From Mucilaginibacter sp. UBA4741 (lineage in GTDB: Bacteria > Bacteroidota > Bacteroidia > Sphingobacteriales > Sphingobacteriaceae), in contig DHIR01000024.1 of NCBI GenBank assembly GCA_002403905.1, positions 895-10,472 of the forward strand: DNA of 9,578 bases, in the 5' to 3' direction. The notes beneath the pieces are model-generated. The model worked only from the letters and a program-made list of their open reading frames with translations, was not told the origin of the DNA and did no database searches. Shown here one piece after another: positions 1-5,430 of this stretch (position 1 is the first letter of the stretch; the number at the start of each line of letters is the position of its first letter). The position numbers were made by a program, and so were the translations under genes.

Positions 1-561
1 GCAAGGCCGGGCCACGCGGCAAACATAGCCTTTGCCAAAAAAATAAAAACACTGATTAAAAAAGAACGCAGCCGCAAGCATTTTAAGGTGTATGATCCAA
101 ACATGAAACCGGTTTATGATACCGTGCAGATAATGGAGATACTGCCGCACCGTTACCCTATGTTAATGATAGATAAGATACTTGAGTTAACAAAAAACCA
201 TGTAGTAGGGTTAAAAAATGTAACCATGAACGAGGGTATATTTATGGGGCATTTCCCCGGCGCGCCTTTGTTCCCGGGGGTATTGCAGATAGAGGCTATG
301 GCACAAACCGGTGGTATACTGGTTTTAAATACCGTGCCTGATCCGCAGAATTATATTACCTTATTTTTGAAGATAGAGAACGCCCGTTTTAAAGACAAAG
401 TTGTACCGGGCGATACCTTAATATTCCATTGTAATTTAATTGCCCCTATACGCCGCGGCATAGCCCAAATGAAAGGTGTAGGGATGGTTGGCGAACGTGT
501 TGTAGTAGAAGCCGAGTTAATGGCACAAATTGTTAGAAAGACAAAAACTGAAGAAGCATGA
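1..561 (+). CDS. lpxC/fabZ: Bifunctional LpxC-FabZ fusion, 3' part (UDP-3-O-acyl-GlcNAc deacetylase / 3-hydroxyacyl-ACP dehydratase)
   Basis: The frame is open from base 1, so this is the 3' end of a longer gene (186 codons visible). The first residues, ARPGHAANIAFAKKI, match the end of LpxC; His at codon 5 corresponds to the catalytic His of the LpxC SGHALNNKL region. A short basic linker leads into a complete FabZ hot-dog domain from about codon 36, with LPHRYP (catalytic His, codon 50) and FPGVLQIEAMAQ (catalytic Glu, codon 98). LpxC commits UDP-3-O-acyl-GlcNAc to lipid A by deacetylation. FabZ dehydrates 3-hydroxyacyl-ACP in fatty acid synthesis. Both use the hydroxyacyl pool that LpxA also draws on. 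A GTG at base 88 could start a stand-alone FabZ, but the upstream in-frame LpxC sequence shows a fusion, which is typical of Bacteroidota. The stop overlaps the lpxA start (ATGA), implying translational coupling. Confidence 0.95.
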   Translation, partial: ARPGHAANIAFAKKIKTLIKKERSRKHFKVYDPNMKPVYDTVQIMEILPHRYPMLMIDKILELTKNHVVGLKNVTMNEGIFMGHFPGAPLFPGVLQIEAMAQTGGILVLNTVPDPQNYITLFLKIENARFKDKVVPGDTLIFHCNLIAPIRRGIAQMKGVGMVGERVVVEAELMAQIVRKTKTEEA

Positions 562-1343
562 TCCAGCCTTTAGCATATATACATCCACAGGCAAAAATAG
601 CCGATAACGTAGTAATTGAACCATTTGTTACCATACATAAAGATGTTGAGATAGGCGAGGGCACCTGGATAGGGTCAAACTCCGTTATTATGGATGGTGC
701 CCGTATAGGTAAAAACTGCCGCATTTTTCCGGGCGCTGTAGTATCTGCACCGCCGCAGGATTTGAAATATAAAGGCGAACCAAGCACGGTAACCATTGGC
801 GATAACACCGTTATCCGCGAATGTGTAACCCTTAACCGTGGTACCGCATTAGATAAAAATACCACCACCATAGGCAGTAATTGCCTGCTGATGGCGTATG
901 TACACGTAGCGCACGATTGTGTTATCGGCGATAATGTTATCATAGCCAATGCGGTGCAGCTTGCAGGCCACATTAACGTATATGATTATGCCTTTATCGG
1001 CGGCACATCTGCCGTGCACCAGTTTGTTGAAATTGGCGCGCATTGCATGATATCCGGCGGATCATTAGTGCGTAAGGACGTGCCGCCGTTTACCAAAGCC
1101 GGCCGTGAGCCTTTGTCTTATGTTGGTATTAACTCGGTTGGTTTGCGCCGCCGTGGTTTCTCTGCCGAGACGATCAATGAGATCCAGGAGATCTACCGGA
1201 TCATTTTCCTGAAAAAATATAACATGACCAAAGCTTTGGATATCATTGAGGCCGAATTTAACCCAACTGTAGAGCGCGATGAGATCATCAATTTCGTACA
1301 AAACTCGCAGCGTGGTATCATGAAGGGGTTTGGTAGCAGTTAG
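558..1343 (+). CDS. lpxA: Acyl-ACP--UDP-N-acetylglucosamine O-acyltransferase (LpxA)
   Basis: LpxA catalyses the first step of lipid A synthesis, transfer of a 3-hydroxyacyl chain from ACP to the 3-OH of UDP-GlcNAc, in the cytoplasm. The 261-residue length is normal. The N-terminal two thirds consist of hexapeptide repeats of a left-handed beta helix (IADNVVIEPFVTI, IGEGTWIGSNSVI and so on). The active-site stretch HVAHDC gives His116 and the catalytic His119 (E. coli His125). His138 (AGH), His154 (VHQF) and the arginines at 197-199 match other E. coli active-site residues. By alignment from memory, Gly167 sits at the acyl-chain ruler position (E. coli Gly173), which fits a long hydroxyacyl chain rather than C10. 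The C-terminal helical domain runs from about residue 190. The start overlaps the fabZ stop by 4 bases. The TAG stop forms the first bases of the repeat that precedes the S23-type gene. Confidence 0.97.
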   Translation: MIQPLAYIHPQAKIADNVVIEPFVTIHKDVEIGEGTWIGSNSVIMDGARIGKNCRIFPGAVVSAPPQDLKYKGEPSTVTIGDNTVIRECVTLNRGTALDKNTTTIGSNCLLMAYVHVAHDCVIGDNVIIANAVQLAGHINVYDYAFIGGTSAVHQFVEIGAHCMISGGSLVRKDVPPFTKAGREPLSYVGINSVGLRRRGFSAETINEIQEIYRIIFLKKYNMTKALDIIEAEFNPTVERDEIINFVQNSQRGIMKGFGSS

Positions 1344-1373
1344 TCATTGGTCACTAGTCATTGGTCATTAGTG
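1341..1373 (+). repeat. Left repeat of the S23 cassette: tandem 13-mer, one arm of an inverted repeat
   Basis: TAGTCATTGGTCA occurs twice, at 1341-1353 and 1355-1367, with a 14-base period; the first copy contains the lpxA stop codon. Bases 1357-1369 (GTCATTGGTCATT) are the perfect reverse complement of 1671-1683 (AATGACCAATGAC). The two arms bracket the S23-type gene. The low-complexity TCATTGGTCA unit looks like an interspersed intergenic repeat rather than coding sequence. Confidence 0.8.
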
Positions 1374-1390
1374 TATTATTTGTTAGCTCA

Positions 1391-1675
1391 ATGAGTAATA
1401 GAATAGAAGATTTAGAAGTATACACATTGTCAGAAGCATTTGGTGATGAGGTGTGGTTTTTAGTGGCTACTTGGGACTATTTTACAAAAGATACAGTAGG
1501 TAAGCAATTTACAAGGTCGTCCGACTCGATAAGTGCGAATATTGCTGAAGGATTTGGACGGTATCACTATAAAGAAAATAAGAATTTTTGTTATTTCAGC
1601 AGAGGCTCAGTTATTGAAACTAAAAGCTGGTTAAAAAAATCTTACACAAGAAAACTCATCACAGAAGATCAATGA
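1391..1675 (+). CDS. Four-helix bundle protein, S23/23S rRNA intervening-sequence type, C-terminally truncated
   Basis: Residues such as NRIEDLEVYTLSEAF, VGKQFTRSSDSISANIAEGFGR and SRGSVIETKSWLKK are characteristic of the S23 four-helix-bundle family, first known from ORFs in 23S rRNA intervening sequences and related to the Avd protein of diversity-generating retroelements. Its molecular function outside rRNA is not established. From the ATG at 1391 it has 94 residues, while relatives are usually about 115-125. It stops at KLITEDQ, roughly where the fourth helix should begin, and the TGA lies inside the right flanking repeat. The fourth helix therefore appears lost. A TTG start at 1361 would lie inside the left repeat and add an unrelated N-terminus, so 1391 is preferred. 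No reverse transcriptase or template repeat is nearby, so a DGR is not supported. It could be a decaying gene or still expressed. Confidence 0.75.
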   Translation: MSNRIEDLEVYTLSEAFGDEVWFLVATWDYFTKDTVGKQFTRSSDSISANIAEGFGRYHYKENKNFCYFSRGSVIETKSWLKKSYTRKLITEDQ

Positions 1676-1686
1676 CCAATGACCAA
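1671..1686 (+). repeat. Right inverted-repeat arm of the S23 cassette
   Basis: AATGACCAATGAC (1671-1683) is the perfect reverse complement of 1357-1369. The unit ATGACCA is repeated in tandem. It supplies the TGA stop of the S23-type gene (1673-1675) and the ATG start of the ABC-type gene (1672-1674), and encodes that protein's first residues (MTNDQ). Pairing of the arms in RNA would close a 301-base loop holding the whole S23 reading frame. Confidence 0.8.
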
Positions 1687-2307
1687 TTCTCCATCAAGCT
1701 AAGTCAAATTGGCCGCCGCTTTAATCGCGACTGGATTTTCCGGGGGGTAGATCATACATTTAACGGCGGCGAAACCTACGCCATTCTTGGGCCAAATGGC
1801 TCGGGGAAATCAACCTTGTTACAGGTTTTAAATGGCAGCCTATCGCCATCAGCAGGCAGTATTAATTATTTTTATGGGGATAATGAAGTTGAGGTTGAAC
1901 AGATATTTCAGCACCTTAGCCTGGCCGCTCCATATTTAGAACTGATAGAAGAATTTACGCTGGATGAAATGATAGATTTTCATTTCAAATTCAAAAAGTA
2001 CAAACCGGGGATTGATAAGGCCGTGATAATTGAGCTGCTTAATTTACCGGGAAGCCGGAATAAACTGATCCGTTATTTTTCATCGGGCATGAAACAGCGG
2101 CTTAAACTGGCGCTGGCTTTTTGTGCAGATACGGCTATTTTGATGTTAGACGAACCTACATCGAATTTGGACGCGCAGGGTGTTGATTGGTATTTAAGTT
2201 TAGTGCAGCAATTTGCTAAAGACAGACTAACTATTATTTGTTCTAACCAGGAACACGAGTATAGTTTTTGCACGCATAGGCTAAGCATAGCCGACTATAA
2301 GCAATGA
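1672..2307 (+). CDS. ABC transporter-type ATP-binding protein, orphan
   Basis: A 211-residue single nucleotide-binding domain. The Walker A GPNGSGKST lies at residues 40-48, the signature region YFSSGMKQR at 135-143, Walker B AILMLDEP at 155-162 and the D-loop SNLD at 164-167. Three switch elements are unusual. The signature reads FSSGM instead of LSGGQ. The Q-loop region reads LAAPYLEL without an evident glutamine. The H-loop position is Asn192 (ICSNQ) instead of His. No membrane-spanning partner is encoded next door, so the substrate and even a transport role are open. The only ATG in the N-terminal region is at 1672, inside the flanking repeat, so the first residues (MTNDQF) come from the repeat. 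It overlaps the S23 stop and the glycosyltransferase start by 4 bases each, suggesting one coupled transcript. Confidence 0.88.
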   Translation: MTNDQFSIKLSQIGRRFNRDWIFRGVDHTFNGGETYAILGPNGSGKSTLLQVLNGSLSPSAGSINYFYGDNEVEVEQIFQHLSLAAPYLELIEEFTLDEMIDFHFKFKKYKPGIDKAVIIELLNLPGSRNKLIRYFSSGMKQRLKLALAFCADTAILMLDEPTSNLDAQGVDWYLSLVQQFAKDRLTIICSNQEHEYSFCTHRLSIADYKQ

Positions 2308-3431
2308 TATTTTTTGTTTACAGCATTATAGTAAGCACACTAGGAATAATTCTGACAAGTTATCTGCTGTTAAACCTCAGGCAGATAAAAAAGCTAAAAG
2401 CACAACCAATTATTGCAGGACAACCACCGTTAGCCATAATTATAGCTGTGCGTAACGAGGAAGACGATCTTGAAAAGGCTTTACAAAGCCTCTGTAATAT
2501 CAACTATAACAATCACCGGCTTATTGTAGTAAATGATCGGTCTACCGACCGTACTGCCGAGATACTAGAAGGCTTTAATCACCCCAAACTCGAAATAATT
2601 ACTATTGATACTTTGCCTGATGGCTGGCTGGGTAAAAACAACGCGCTATACCAAGGCTATAAAAACAGCACCGAAGAGTGGATGCTGTTTACAGATGCCG
2701 ATGTAGAGTTTCATCCGGACGCTATCAGCAAAGCGTTTGGCTATGTAGAAATGCATGATCTTGACCACTTGAGCGTATTGCCCGATGTAAAATCAAGATC
2801 AACCTTATTAAATAGTGTGCTGGCAACATTCAGCATTATGTTAATGATGGTTATCCGTCCCTGGGATGCCAGGAAACCTAAACGCAGCGGCTTTATAGGC
2901 GTTGGCGCCTTTAACCTGGTTAAACGTACCGCTTATGAAAAAGCGGGCACCCACGTAAAAATAAGGCTAAGGCCAGATGATGATCTGAAACTGGGCCAGA
3001 ATATTAAACGCGCCGGCTTGCGCCAGGACGTATTAAGTGGTGAGGGCCTAATTTGTTTAGAATGGTATAAAAACGTAAACCAGTTTATAAACGGGTTAAT
3101 GAAAAACACCTTCGCTGTTGAGGGCTATAACCTATTCAGATCAATTGCTGATGTACTGGCCACATTGTTGTTAGTTGCGCTGCCCGTACCTATTATGTTA
3201 ATATTTGGCGATCTGGATATCCGTTTAATGGCCTGTTTGCTTTTGGCGATACAGTTCTTTTATATGACAGTGGTATCGCCCAATAAATGGTGGTATGCCC
3301 TGATGATACCTTATGCCGGGTTCTTGATGGCCTATATATGCGCACGATCGGCCTTTATTACCCTAAAGCAGGGCGGCATCTATTGGCGGGAAAGCTTTTA
3401 CCCGTTAGCGATGCTGAAAGGGAAGGAATAA
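2304..3431 (+). CDS. Membrane-associated family 2 glycosyltransferase
   Basis: A 375-residue GT-A fold transferase with an N-terminal membrane helix (residues about 3-24) and a C-terminal hydrophobic region (about 283-350) that probably makes three helices. Catalytic-domain marks in order: AIIIAVRNEEDD (45-55), VVNDRSTD with Asp78, LPDGWLGKNNAL (104-115), the metal-binding FTDADVEF (DAD at 131-133), and PDDDLKLG (224-231). The C-terminal GGIYWRESFYPL is shared with HpnB/CrtQ-like membrane GT2 enzymes that act on lipid or carotenoid/hopanoid-type acceptors. The acceptor here cannot be told from sequence. The start overlaps the ABC-type stop (ATGA at 2304-2307), so the two are probably co-translated. 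Position downstream of lpxA is suggestive of, but does not prove, an envelope glycolipid role. Confidence 0.85.
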   Translation: MIFFVYSIIVSTLGIILTSYLLLNLRQIKKLKAQPIIAGQPPLAIIIAVRNEEDDLEKALQSLCNINYNNHRLIVVNDRSTDRTAEILEGFNHPKLEIITIDTLPDGWLGKNNALYQGYKNSTEEWMLFTDADVEFHPDAISKAFGYVEMHDLDHLSVLPDVKSRSTLLNSVLATFSIMLMMVIRPWDARKPKRSGFIGVGAFNLVKRTAYEKAGTHVKIRLRPDDDLKLGQNIKRAGLRQDVLSGEGLICLEWYKNVNQFINGLMKNTFAVEGYNLFRSIADVLATLLLVALPVPIMLIFGDLDIRLMACLLLAIQFFYMTVVSPNKWWYALMIPYAGFLMAYICARSAFITLKQGGIYWRESFYPLAMLKGKE

Positions 3432-3442
3432 GAGTGTGGGCG

Positions 3443-3473
3443 GGTGTGGCGAGGTGTTTCGAAACACTACACC
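3443..3473. repeat. Palindromic hairpin downstream of the glycosyltransferase
   Basis: A perfect 14-base palindrome GTGTTTCGAAACAC lies at 3454-3467, inside a second short inverted pair, GGTGT (3443-3447) with ACACC (3469-3473). No T-run follows, so it is not a canonical intrinsic terminator. It may be a terminator variant, an mRNA 3' stabiliser or an interspersed repeat. The remaining bases up to 3581 are an AT-rich leader region. Confidence 0.45.
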
Positions 3474-3516
3474 ACAAATGATCAGTAAAAATTATTGCAT
3501 AACAAGGACAATCTGA

Positions 3517-3550
3517 TTGAGGCAAAATAAAACCCAATCGCTTACCTTTA
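3517..3550 (+). promoter_or_regulatory. Possible Bacteroidota-type promoter for the alcohol dehydrogenase
   Basis: TACCTTTA at 3543-3550 matches TAnnTTTG in 5 of the 6 fixed positions. A TTG at 3517-3519 lies 23 bases upstream, slightly longer than the usual spacing. The downstream leader is A-rich (ACACAACAAAAAACTACTT) with no Shine-Dalgarno sequence, as is usual in this phylum. Confidence 0.35.
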
Positions 3551-3581
3551 ATTATTCTATAAACACAACAAAAAACTACTT

Positions 3582-4625
3582 ATGATACCAGTAAAAGGAT
3601 TCGCGGCGCAATCGCCCACAACTGATCTTGCCCCATGGGATTTTGAAAGACGCGAGGTTGGCCCGCACGATGTACAATTTGATATTTTATTTTGTGGCGT
3701 TTGCCACTCAGACCTTCACCAGATAAAAAATGATTGGTTCCCGGGGATCTTCCCGATGGTGCCGGGCCATGAAATTGTTGGCCGCATAGTTAAGGTTGGC
3801 GACCATGTTAAAAACTTTAAAGTTGGCCAGCTAGCCAGTACGGGCTGTATGGTTGACTCGTGCCGAGTTTGCGAGAATTGCAAGCAGGGCCTGGAGCAAT
3901 ATTGCCTTCCCGGCAGCTCACAAACCTATAACGGTTTAGAGCAGGACAAAAAAACACCTACTTACGGGGGCTACTCAAACAGCATTGTTGTTAACGAGGA
4001 TTTTGTACTGCATATATCCGAAGATGTTGACTTGGCCGCTACCGCGCCTTTATTGTGCGCCGGTATAACTACCTATTCGCCTTTAAGGCACTGGAAAGTT
4101 GGCAAGGGCCATAAACTAGCTGTACTAGGTTTAGGCGGATTAGGCCACATGGCTGTTAAGTTTGGTGTTGCTTTTGGTGCCGAGGTTACTGTTTTAAGTA
4201 CATCGCCTAAAAAAGAAGAAGACGCTAAAAAATTAGGCGCTCACCATTTTGTGGTAACTACCGACCCGAAACAATTAGAAGCAGCAAAAAATTCTTTTGA
4301 TTTTATACTGGATACCGTATCTGCCCCGCACGATTTTAACATGTACCTGGGTTTGTTAAGAACCAATGGTGTACATATATGCGTAGGCGTTCCGCCTGAG
4401 CCGGCAAGCATTGCGGCATTTAGTTTATTAGGTGGCCGTAAAAGTCTTGCCGGATCAGGCATTGGCGGTATAGCCGAAACTCAGGAAATGCTGAATTTTT
4501 GCGCAGAGCATAACATTGTGTCTGATATAGAAATGATCGATATCAAAGATATCCACGCCGCTTATGACCGAATGGTTAAAGGCGATGTGCGCTATAGATT
4601 TGTGATCGATATGGCGACTTTGTAA
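3582..4625 (+). CDS. Zinc-dependent NAD(P) alcohol dehydrogenase, YahK/cinnamyl alcohol dehydrogenase-like
   Basis: A 347-residue medium-chain dehydrogenase/reductase interconverting an aldehyde and a primary alcohol in the cytoplasm. Catalytic zinc ligands: Cys41 (GVCHSD), His63-Glu64 (PGHE) and Cys159 (LLCAG). Structural zinc site: Cys94, 97, 100 and 108 (SCRVCENC...YC). The Rossmann motif is GLGGLGH at 183-189. The second strand ends in VLSTSPKK rather than an acidic residue, which fits NADPH preference as in YahK-type aldehyde reductases. All key residues are present and the length is normal. It has its own leader upstream and a terminator directly downstream, so it is probably a single-gene unit unrelated to the lipid A genes. 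The physiological substrate is unknown; detoxifying aldehyde reduction is a reasonable inference. Confidence 0.93.
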   Translation: MIPVKGFAAQSPTTDLAPWDFERREVGPHDVQFDILFCGVCHSDLHQIKNDWFPGIFPMVPGHEIVGRIVKVGDHVKNFKVGQLASTGCMVDSCRVCENCKQGLEQYCLPGSSQTYNGLEQDKKTPTYGGYSNSIVVNEDFVLHISEDVDLAATAPLLCAGITTYSPLRHWKVGKGHKLAVLGLGGLGHMAVKFGVAFGAEVTVLSTSPKKEEDAKKLGAHHFVVTTDPKQLEAAKNSFDFILDTVSAPHDFNMYLGLLRTNGVHICVGVPPEPASIAAFSLLGGRKSLAGSGIGGIAETQEMLNFCAEHNIVSDIEMIDIKDIHAAYDRMVKGDVRYRFVIDMATL

Positions 4626-4629
4626 GCTT

Positions 4630-4732
4630 AGATATGAGAAGTGAGATATGAGATTTGAGACAGGTGCAAAGCGCCTGTCTTTCTTTTTTGATAGGAGAAA
4701 ATCTCATATCTCACTTCTCAAATCTCATATCT
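4630..4732. repeat. Long inverted-repeat element between the alcohol dehydrogenase and efp
   Basis: Bases 4635-4656 (starting TGAGAAGTGAGATATGAG) are a perfect 22-base reverse complement of 4699-4720. An additional outer pair, AGATATGAGA (4630-4639) with TCTCATATCT (4723-4732), gives an alternative register. Arms are built from AGATATGAGA-like units. A terminator hairpin sits in the centre. The element resembles an interspersed intergenic repeat or very small non-coding mobile element. It contains no credible gene. Confidence 0.85.
4658..4689 (+). terminator. Intrinsic terminator after the alcohol dehydrogenase
   Basis: The stem AGACAGGTGC / GCGCCTGTCT (10 pairs, one T-G wobble) with an AAA loop is followed directly by TTCTTTTTT. 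It lies 33 bases after the dehydrogenase stop and inside the larger inverted repeat. Confidence 0.8.
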
Positions 4733-4738
4733 ATTTTC

Positions 4739-4746
4739 TAAGTTTG
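4739..4746 (+). promoter_or_regulatory. Probable -7 promoter box for efp
   Basis: TAAGTTTG matches the Bacteroidota -7 consensus TAnnTTTG exactly. The -33 TTG is not clear; a TTC at 4715-4717, 21 bases upstream, lies within the right arm of the inverted repeat. It predicts a very short leader of roughly 12 bases before the ATG at 4765. Confidence 0.45.
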
Positions 4747-4764
4747 CGCCTCAATATTATTACT

Positions 4765-5328
4765 ATGTCTAAAGCATCCGAAGTAAAAAATGGTAACATA
4801 TTGCGCTTTAATGGCGAGCTGTTACAGGTTGAAGATTTTTTACACCGTACACCCGGTAACTTGCGTGCGTTTTACCAGGCCCGCATGCGTAACGTAAAAA
4901 GCGGCAAACTGGTCGAGTATCGTTTCCGTACAGACGAGGATGTAACCATTGCCCGTGTTGAAACCAACAACTACCAATATTTATATGATGATGGCACTGG
5001 ACTGGTGATCATGGATAATGATACCTACGATCAGCATACCGTGCCTAAAGCCTTATTTGGCCCTGCTGTAAAGTTTTTAAAAGAAGGAATGAATGTTATA
5101 GTAGCCTTTGAAAGCGAAGAACCTATAATGGGCAATATCCCCACATCGGCCGAGTTAGAAATAACCTACACCGAGCCAGCCGTAAAAGGCGATACATCAA
5201 CAGGTGCAATGAAAAAAGCAACCGTTGAAACCGGTGCCGAGATCAATGTTCCGCTGTTCATCAATATTGGTGATAAGGTAAAGGTTGATACGGTTAATGG
5301 TACTTATGTGGAGCGGGTAAAAGCATAA
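4765..5328 (+). CDS. efp: Translation elongation factor P
   Basis: EF-P binds the ribosome between the P and E sites and relieves stalling at polyproline stretches. The 187-residue protein has the usual three beta-barrel domains: KOW-like N-terminal (about 1-62), central OB domain (about 65-126) and C-terminal OB domain (about 127-187). The C-terminal marks EITYTEPAVKGDT, ATVETGAEINVPLFI and IKVDT-like VKVDT are clear. The start at 4765 gives MSKASEVKNGN, matching family length. The frame stays open upstream to an ATG at 4648, but that extension would translate the terminator and repeat, so it is rejected. The loop that normally carries the modified lysine or arginine reads PGNLRAF, with Asn32 at the tip. 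In many Bacteroidota genomes efp lies close to lpxA; here four genes separate them. Confidence 0.96.
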   Translation: MSKASEVKNGNILRFNGELLQVEDFLHRTPGNLRAFYQARMRNVKSGKLVEYRFRTDEDVTIARVETNNYQYLYDDGTGLVIMDNDTYDQHTVPKALFGPAVKFLKEGMNVIVAFESEEPIMGNIPTSAELEITYTEPAVKGDTSTGAMKKATVETGAEINVPLFINIGDKVKVDTVNGTYVERVKA

Positions 5329-5330
5329 GC

Positions 5331-5359
5331 CCCCCAACCCCCTAAAGGGGGAGTTTTTT
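5331..5359 (+). terminator. C-run/G-run hairpin after efp, possible terminator or interspersed repeat
   Basis: CCCCC (5338-5342) pairs with GGGGG (5347-5351) across TAAA, followed by AGTTTTTT. An additional C-run precedes it. The CCCCCAACCCCCTAAAGGGGG phrase looks like the common interspersed repeat of Sphingobacteriaceae genomes, as recalled rather than searched. The short stem plus T-run could also terminate efp. Confidence 0.6.
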
Positions 5360-5367
5360 GAAAAGCT

Positions 5368-5407
5368 AAATAGCAAAAGCCTCCAAAATTGGAGGCTTTT
5401 GCTATTT
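5368..5407. terminator. Bidirectional terminator between convergent efp and the MBL gene
   Basis: Bases 5368-5384 (AAATAGCAAAAGCCTCC) and 5391-5407 are perfect 17-base reverse complements around the 6-base loop AAAATT. T-rich arms occur on both strands after the GC core. Its place between two converging stops fits shared termination. Confidence 0.8.
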
Positions 5408-5430
5408 TATATCCATTGCTGATATAGGGG

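Noticed and set aside
88..561. Stand-alone fabZ starting at GTG 88
   Set aside because: The frame is open to base 1 and encodes recognisable LpxC C-terminal sequence (RPGHAANIAFAKKI), so this is the 3' part of the LpxC-FabZ fusion.
1341..1373. CRISPR-like direct repeats
   Set aside because: There are only two 13-base copies with a 14-base period and no spacers or cas genes; they belong to a low-complexity repeat.
1361..1390. N-terminal extension of the S23-type gene from TTG 1361
   Set aside because: It lies partly within the flanking repeat and gives residues unlike the family; ATG 1391 gives a normal N-terminus.
1391..1675. Accessory protein (Avd) of a diversity-generating retroelement
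   Set aside because: The family is related, but no reverse transcriptase, template repeat or variable repeat was seen nearby.
3287..3481. Small + strand open frame overlapping the end of the glycosyltransferase
   Set aside because: It is an out-of-frame shadow running into the palindrome, with no family resemblance or start signal.
4648..4764. N-terminal extension of EF-P from ATG 4648
   Set aside because: It would translate a terminator and a repeat arm; EF-P family length and the MSKASEVKNGN start support 4765.
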